Of a DNA stretch of 64,000 nt, positions 59,722 through 64,000 are shown in pieces. The notes beneath the pieces were generated by a model. The model was not told where the DNA came from. It saw nothing but the letters and a program-made list of their open reading frames with translations, and ran no database searches. Position numbers and translations under genes: made by a program. The stretch's first letter is position 1; each line of letters starts with the position of its first letter. The DNA comes from Sulfuritalea sp. (lineage in GTDB: Bacteria > Pseudomonadota > Gammaproteobacteria > Burkholderiales > Rhodocyclaceae). The stretch is from positions 124,001 to 188,000 of the forward strand of contig JALNYT010000006.1 in NCBI GenBank assembly GCA_023229685.1, written 5' to 3'.

Positions 59722-60467
59722 TGGTCCAGCTTGAGCCAGCTGCGCACGCCGGACATCTGCACAGCATGGGTGAGATCGATTTGCAGTGGTGTGACCGACA
59801 CCCAACCGTGCTCCACTGCGTGGAAGTCCGTGCCTTCACCGGCATCGGCGGCCAGACCGGCGGCACCAATCCAGTACAGCGTCTCGCCGCGCGGACTGAC
59901 CGATTTCACCGCCGGCTCCGCCTTGTGGCGGCGTCCCAGCCGCGTGACCTGGATGCCGCGCAACTCCTCATACGGAACGTCCGGTACGTTGACGTTCAAC
60001 AGGATCGGTTCGGCAAACGGCGTGTCGCTGAAACGCTTGACCAGTTCCCGCGCCACGCGTCCGGCGGTCGCGAAATTCCGGCCCTCGAAACTGCCCAGCG
60101 AAATCGCCATCGACGGCACTCCCAGCAGGTAACCTTCAGTGGCGGCCGCCACGGTGCCGGAGTAAATCGTGTCGTCGCCCATGTTGGCGCCGAGATTGAT
60201 GCCGGATACGACCATGTCGGGCTGGTGATCAAGCAAGCCGGTTACTGCCAGGTGCACGCAGTCCGACGGCGTGCCGCTGACATACATGTAACCATTGGCT
60301 GCGCGCCGCAAGTGCATCGGACGATCCAGCGTCAATGAGTTGCTGGCGCCGCTGCGGTTGAGTTCCGGCGCCACGACCGTAATGTCGCCGAGGTCGGCGA
60401 GGCTGGTCGCAAGCTGGGCGAGCCCCGGCGCAAAATAGCCGTCGTCGTTGCTGAGCAATATGCGCAT
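59718..60467 (-). CDS. surE: 5'/3'-nucleotidase SurE
   Basis: A 249-residue metal-dependent nucleotidase/exopolyphosphatase important for survival in stationary phase. N-terminal MRILLSNDDGYFAPG (Asp8 and Asp9), APELNRSGASNSLTLDRPM, and VVSGINLGANMGDDTIYSGT (metal Asn near 92) are all diagnostic. First gene of the surE-pcm-nlpD-rpoS operon. Confidence 0.96.
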   Translation of the reverse strand: MRILLSNDDGYFAPGLAQLATSLADLGDITVVAPELNRSGASNSLTLDRPMHLRRAANGYMYVSGTPSDCVHLAVTGLLDHQPDMVVSGINLGANMGDDTIYSGTVAAATEGYLLGVPSMAISLGSFEGRNFATAGRVARELVKRFSDTPFAEPILLNVNVPDVPYEELRGIQVTRLGRRHKAEPAVKSVSPRGETLYWIGAAGLAADAGEGTDFHAVEHGWVSVTPLQIDLTHAVQMSGVRSWLKLDQ

Positions 60468-60620
60468 GGGGATCTGGGTCGCGAAGATCTAAAAACTGGC
60501 GCCCATTTTACCCCTTCCCAATCCACTGCCGATGGCCGGAACAGATGAGGACTATTCCTCCATCCCGCTTTCGACCGCCAGCCGGGCTTGGCGGCCTGAC
60601 GCGGAGTAGGATTGCGAACA

Positions 60621-61757
60621 ATGGAAATTGTCCTGCACAACGCCGCCACCGATATCTCTGCAGCCGACTGGACCCTGCTCGACCACGGCGACGATCCTTT
60701 CGCCAGCCGCGCCTTCCTCGGCACCGCAGAAAGAGTCGGCGCTGGCGGCACGGCGATGGGTTGGCAGGCCCAGCATCTGGCGCTGTACGACGGCGACGCC
60801 CTGCTCGGGCTGCTGCCGCTCTACCTGCGTACCCATTCCTTCGGCGACTTCTCGCGGGACTGGAACTGGGCGTCGGCCTGGGAACGTGCCGGACTCGACT
60901 ACTACCCCAAGCTGGTCAGCGGCATACCCTACACGCCCTCGCCGGGGCCGCGCCTGCTGGTGCGAGAGGGCATTGAACGGAAAACCGTGGCGACGGCGCT
61001 GATCGAGGCCGCACTGGAAGTCACCCGCCAACTCGGCGCATCTTCATGGCAATGCCTGTTTGTCGAAGAAGGCGACCGCGCCCGGCTGGCGGCGGCCGGC
61101 CTGCTGATGCGGCGCGGCGTGCAGTTTCACTGGTTCAATCGGGCTTACCGCGACTTCGACGATTTCCTCGCCGGCTTCACCGCCGACAAGCGCAAGAAAC
61201 TCAAGCGCGAACGCCGCTTGGTGCGCGAGTCCGGCCTGCGCCTGGAAACCCGGCACGGGGACGAAATCGACGCCCCCCTCTGGCACGTCATCCACCGCCA
61301 GTATCGCGACACCTTTGCCCGCTACGGCAATCACCCGGCCTTCCCGGTCGAGTTCTTCATCGAAGCGGGCGCCCTGCTCGCCCGGCGGCTGATCGTCTTC
61401 ATCGCCTTCCAGGATGAACTTCCGGTCGCCTCGGCCATCTGCTACCGCGATGGTCACACGCTCTATGGCCGCCATTGGGGCACGGCAATCGACATGCCGG
61501 GGCTGCACTTCGAGCTTTGCTACTATCAGGGTATCGAGTACTGCATCCGCCATGGCCTACAAGGCTTCGAACCCGGCGCACAAGGCGAACACAAACTCGC
61601 TCGCGGCTTCGAGCCGGTCGCGACCTGGTCCGCGTTCTGGATTGCCCATCCCGGCATGCGCCGCGCCGTCGCCGACTTTATCGTCCGCGAGGACTCCGCC
61701 ATGCAGGACTACGAGGCCGAAACCGCGACCCACCTGCCGTTCAAATCGTCCGGCTGA
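60621..61757 (+). CDS. FemAB/DUF482-type peptidoglycan-related N-acyltransferase
   Basis: A 378-residue protein of the DUF482 family (PF04339), GNAT fold: NPF-like DDPFASRAFLGTAERVGAGG, LPLYLRTHSFGDFSRDWNWA, YYPKLVSGIPYTPSPGPRLL, FHWFNRAYRDFDDFLAGFTA with KRKKLKRER, and the closing GLQGFEPGAQGEHKLARGFE. Members occur across Proteobacteria, related to FemAB aminoacyltransferases; the substrate is unknown. ATG at 60621 has weak upstream signal (GGATTGCG). Confidence 0.88.
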   Translation: MEIVLHNAATDISAADWTLLDHGDDPFASRAFLGTAERVGAGGTAMGWQAQHLALYDGDALLGLLPLYLRTHSFGDFSRDWNWASAWERAGLDYYPKLVSGIPYTPSPGPRLLVREGIERKTVATALIEAALEVTRQLGASSWQCLFVEEGDRARLAAAGLLMRRGVQFHWFNRAYRDFDDFLAGFTADKRKKLKRERRLVRESGLRLETRHGDEIDAPLWHVIHRQYRDTFARYGNHPAFPVEFFIEAGALLARRLIVFIAFQDELPVASAICYRDGHTLYGRHWGTAIDMPGLHFELCYYQGIEYCIRHGLQGFEPGAQGEHKLARGFEPVATWSAFWIAHPGMRRAVADFIVREDSAMQDYEAETATHLPFKSSG

Positions 61758-61770
61758 TCGGGCCGCAGCA

Positions 61771-61989
61771 TCAGTGGTTTCCGGAAGCGATGGCAAACAT
61801 TCGTTCGTTGCGCTTTCTGCGCGCCTCGTCGACAGTCAGGCCGACCAGGCTATCCGGTGACAAAGGCACGTCCCAGTGCTGCTGGAACAGATCCATGTCC
61901 TCCCCGGTATCGAGATGTACCCGGTAGACCTTCTCCTGCCAGGTCGGTGCGTTGGGCAGGGCAACCAGTTCGACGGATTCAATGCGCAT
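61771..61989 (-). CDS. Small conserved hypothetical protein
   Basis: A 72-residue soluble protein convergent with the acyltransferase gene. N-terminal beta-like IESVELVALPNAP, then acidic QEKVYRVHLDTGEDMDLFQQ, and a helical RRKRNERMF end. No motif is known to me. AGGACACTTCCC upstream offers a modest ribosome-binding site. Confidence 0.6.
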   Translation of the reverse strand: MRIESVELVALPNAPTWQEKVYRVHLDTGEDMDLFQQHWDVPLSPDSLVGLTVDEARRKRNERMFAIASGNH

Positions 61990-62157
61990 GGGAAGTGTCC
62001 TCTTGAGGCCTCGGTTTCACATCATCCTGCGCCCGGGATAGCCCCCCCGTAATCCGGAAATTGACAAGGAATGCCCTTTTGTTTCCACTTCCCATATGGC
62101 TTGGAATGGGATTCGCCAGGAATCAATCCTCAACCGGCTGGGGTGGCTGAACCCCTG

Positions 62158-62388
62158 TCACTTGTCCTGGCGAAGCTCATTCATCCGCCGCGCGTGGCTC
62201 CTGGCCTCGGCCGTATTCATGGCAGATACCTGACGGCCGAAGGCATCGCGCGCCTCGGCGGTCTTCTGGGTGGCTTGAATACTGCGAACACAACGCCAGC
62301 GCTTGCCAGCCTTGGTTTCAATCTGACGCATCTCCCCAACCGGGTGATGCGCGCCGCAGTGGTAGCAGAACTTGGTTTCATTCGACAT
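62158..62388 (-). CDS. Small zinc-ribbon protein
   Basis: A 76-residue protein starting MSNETKFCYHCGAHHP. The C-x-x-C followed by a third Cys in GKRWRCVRSIQ suggests a zinc ribbon (three Cys plus His). The rest is helical and basic. Unknown function; it lies downstream of tRNA-Pro on the same strand. Confidence 0.65.
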   Translation of the reverse strand: MSNETKFCYHCGAHHPVGEMRQIETKAGKRWRCVRSIQATQKTAEARDAFGRQVSAMNTAEARSHARRMNELRQDK

Positions 62389-62468
62389 GGGTCGGATTGT
62401 CAGTCGTGATTGATCTTTGGCAAGACGAACTGTTGGGCACGTTTCGGGGAAACGCGCACAACAAGGAA

Positions 62469-62500
62469 AAAGGGTCTCCGGAGATTAGCCGGAAACCCTT
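62469..62500 (-). terminator. Terminator after tRNA-Pro
   Basis: On the minus strand AAGGGTTTCCGG pairs with CCGGAGACCCTT (one mismatch) around a 7-base loop, followed by TTT. It starts ten bases after the tRNA CCA end. Confidence 0.75.
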
Positions 62501-62509
62501 GGTATTACT

Positions 62510-62586
62510 TGGTCGGGGCGACAAGATTCGAACTTGCGACCCCTTGCACCCCATGCAAGTGCGCTACCAGGCTGCGCCACGCCCCG
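62510..62586 (-). tRNA. tRNA-Pro (anticodon GGG)
   Basis: A 77-base cloverleaf including encoded CCA. Acceptor stem CGGGGCG/CGCCCCG, D-arm with CAGCCTGGTAGCG, anticodon stem CTTGC/GCAAG with loop ATGGGGT (anticodon GGG), T-arm GTTCGAATC, discriminator A. It sits in the usual betaproteobacterial place after pheT-ihfA-merR. Confidence 0.97.
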
Positions 62587-62622
62587 ACTGGACGAATTAT
62601 AACAAAGGAAATGCCGGCCAAG

Positions 62623-62994
62623 TCAGGCAGCGCTGAGGAATTCAATGATTGAAGCGAGTTCGGCGCGCAGCGACGCCTGGCTCCCGCTGGCCAGAGTCTC
62701 CGGCGCGTCGTGCAATTTGCCGGGGCCATCCTCCAGCCGGTTGCGAGCACCGCTGATGGTGAAGCCTTCCTGATAGAGCAGTTCACGGATGCGCCGCACC
62801 AGCAGAACTTCATGATGCTGATAGTAGCGGCGGTTACCGCGCCGCTTGACCGGCCGCAACTGCGTAAACTCCTGCTCCCAGTAGCGCAGTACGTGCGGCT
62901 TGACGCCGCACAACTCGCTCACCTCACCAATCGTGAAGTAACGCTTGGCGGGAATCGACGGAAGCTCGTCCCGGCTATTGCTGGGTGTTGCCAC
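62623..62994 (-). CDS. MerR family transcriptional regulator next to ihfA
   Basis: A 123-residue MerR-type regulator. YFTIGEVSELCGVKPHVLRY, then WEQEFTQLRPVKRRGNRRYY and HHEVLLVRRIRELLYQEGFT, form the winged helix with the second helix pair; the C-terminal part is too short for a metal or drug-binding domain. It overlaps the ihfA end by 20 bases and is a fixed neighbour of ihfA across Beta- and Gammaproteobacteria. Target genes unknown. Confidence 0.93.
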   Translation of the reverse strand: MATPSNSRDELPSIPAKRYFTIGEVSELCGVKPHVLRYWEQEFTQLRPVKRRGNRRYYQHHEVLLVRRIRELLYQEGFTISGARNRLEDGPGKLHDAPETLASGSQASLRAELASIIEFLSAA

Positions 62995-63280
62995 GCGGGA
63001 AAACCTCTACCGCCGCCTTGAGCTTCTGGCTGGCGTGGAAGGTGACGACGCGGCGGGCCGTAATCGGGATTTCCTCGCCGGTCTTGGGATTGCGTCCGGG
63101 ACGCTGCGGTTTTTCGCGCAACTGAAAATTGCCGAAACCGGAGAGCTTGACGCTGTCGCCCTTCTCCAGCGCGAGGCGCACTTCGTCGAAGAAGGCCTCG
63201 ACCATGTCTTTGGCTTCGCGCTTGTTGAGGCCGACTTTTTCGAACAGCAGATCGGCGAGTTCCGCCTTGGTCAATGTCAT
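62975..63280 (-). CDS. ihfA: Integration host factor subunit alpha
   Basis: A 101-residue HU/IHF-family DNA-bending protein. MTLTKAELADLLFEKVGLNK, REAKDMVEAFFDEVRLALEK, SGFGNFQLREKPQRPGRNPK with TGEEIPITARRVVTFHASQK carry the beta-arm with its Pro. The QRPGRNPKTGEEIPI stretch and the place after pheT identify the alpha subunit. Heterodimer with IhfB. Confidence 0.96.
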   Translation of the reverse strand: MTLTKAELADLLFEKVGLNKREAKDMVEAFFDEVRLALEKGDSVKLSGFGNFQLREKPQRPGRNPKTGEEIPITARRVVTFHASQKLKAAVEVFPRGNTQQ

Positions 63281-63297
63281 ATAAGCTCCGACTGCAT

Positions 63298-64000
63298 TTA
63301 TCCGCGCAAAGACGCATTGAAGCCGCTGCTGGCGACCGCCAGCAAACTGGCAATCACCGCATCCACTTCCGCATCCTCGAGAGTACGTTGAGTATCTTGC
63401 ATAACTATGCGAAAGGCAAGGCTCTTTTCGTTTTCGCCCAGCCCTTTTCCGTGATATACGTCGAACAATGCAACGTCGCGCACGATGCCCGGCGCCGCGG
63501 ACCGCAACGCCGCCAGCAGCGGGGCCAGCGTCTGGCCCTGCGGCACCACCAGCGCCAGATCGCGGATCACGGCAGGAAAACGGGAAACCTCGGCATATTG
63601 GGCGAAAGGCGTTGCCAGCAAGGCGGCCAGTTCCAGTTCAAAGATCACCGGTGCGCGACCCAGTTCGTATTTCTGTGCCCAGCGCGGGTGCAGTTCGCCA
63701 ATGACGCCCACCGGCTGTCCATCGAGACAGACGGTGGCGCAACGACCGGGATGCAGAGCCGGATGCCCGGCCTTGATGAATTCCAGTCGGCGCGGTGCGA
63801 ACAGTGCCTCGACATCGGCCTTGATGTCGTAGAAATCCACGGCAGCGGCGGGCACTCCCCATTGTTCGGGCAAGGCCGGACCCGCGGCGAGACCCGCCAG
63901 GCGCAGAGGCTGGGCAAACCCGGCAACCGGGCCCGCGCTTGCGTCGCGGTGGAAGCAGCGACCCAACTCGAAGATGCGGACCCGTTCGGTCTGCCGTTTG
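63298..64000 (-). CDS. pheT: Phenylalanyl-tRNA synthetase beta subunit, C-terminal part (cut by window edge)
   Basis: About 234 codons of the C-terminus of PheT. RVRIFELGRCFHRDA (core beta domain), FYDIKADVEALF, CVCLDGQPVGVIGELHPRWA-like positions, then the anticodon-binding FDX-ACB domain (AEVSRFPAVIRDLALVVPQG, DVALFDVYHGKGLGENEKSL, AFRIVMQDTQRTLEDAEVDA). The N-terminal two thirds lie beyond the right edge. Seventeen bases separate it from ihfA. Confidence 0.95.
   Translation of the reverse strand, partial: KRQTERVRIFELGRCFHRDASAGPVAGFAQPLRLAGLAAGPALPEQWGVPAAAVDFYDIKADVEALFAPRRLEFIKAGHPALHPGRCATVCLDGQPVGVIGELHPRWAQKYELGRAPVIFELELAALLATPFAQYAEVSRFPAVIRDLALVVPQGQTLAPLLAALRSAAPGIVRDVALFDVYHGKGLGENEKSLAFRIVMQDTQRTLEDAEVDAVIASLLAVASSGFNASLRG

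Overview
The window reads as a GC-rich betaproteobacterial chromosome, most likely Rhodocyclales or a close relative. This rests on gene-order blocks typical of that class (pheT-ihfA-merR-tRNA-Pro; surE-pcm-nlpD-rpoS; dapA-bamC-MBL hydrolase) and on protein character. No 16S or other species marker is present, so the genus is an inference.

Region 1, about 1-17340, is the right-hand part of a prophage that looks cryptic. Its left end lies outside the window. It has the tail of a replication protein, a DnaB-type helicase, small unknown phage genes, and a set of large virion-like proteins. One carries a C-terminal S74-type self-cleaving chaperone; another is an 1864-residue polyvalent protein with a zincin motif. 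A small terminase subunit follows. No large terminase, portal, capsid, tail or integrase gene follows it; the sequence switches at once to leftward early-type genes (DUF4224, a truncated excisionase-like peptide, a ribbon-helix-helix protein behind a nested-palindrome promoter). Two passengers stand out. One is a SIR2-like gene on the opposite strand to its phage neighbours. The other is an HNH-type homing endonuclease gene with its own GGAGG ribosome-binding site, lying wholly inside the polyvalent-protein gene in another reading frame without closing the host frame.

Region 2, about 17500-30000, holds two degenerate cyclic-nucleotide-binding-domain proteins, a secreted Sel1-repeat protein and a two-partner secretion pair: a TpsB outer-membrane transporter and a TpsA exoprotein of about 2930 residues with an unusually long glycine-rich C-terminal region.

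Region 3, about 30040-42064, is a compact Tad/Flp pilus operon: Flp prepilin, TadG- and TadE-like proteins, a secreted unknown, a second Flp-like pilin, CpaB, the CpaC secretin, an FHA-TadA fusion ATPase, TadB, TadC, a DUF192 protein, a TPR lipoprotein, another TadE-like protein and a DUF3617 protein. TadZ and a prepilin peptidase are not seen, so they must be encoded elsewhere if the system works. The neighbouring exoprotein and pilus loci together suggest an adhesion or surface-colonisation region.

Region 4, about 42058-64000, is mostly conserved housekeeping: a membrane-fused spermidine-synthase-like protein, a Bax-inhibitor-1 family protein, RlmD, an alanine/proline-repeat lipoprotein, an MBL hydrolase, BamC, DapA, a histone-deacetylase-family enzyme, the MoxR-DUF58-transglutaminase cluster with MltB, RpoS-NlpD-Pcm-SurE, a FemAB/DUF482-type acyltransferase, tRNA-Pro(GGG), a MerR regulator, IhfA and the C-terminal part of PheT.
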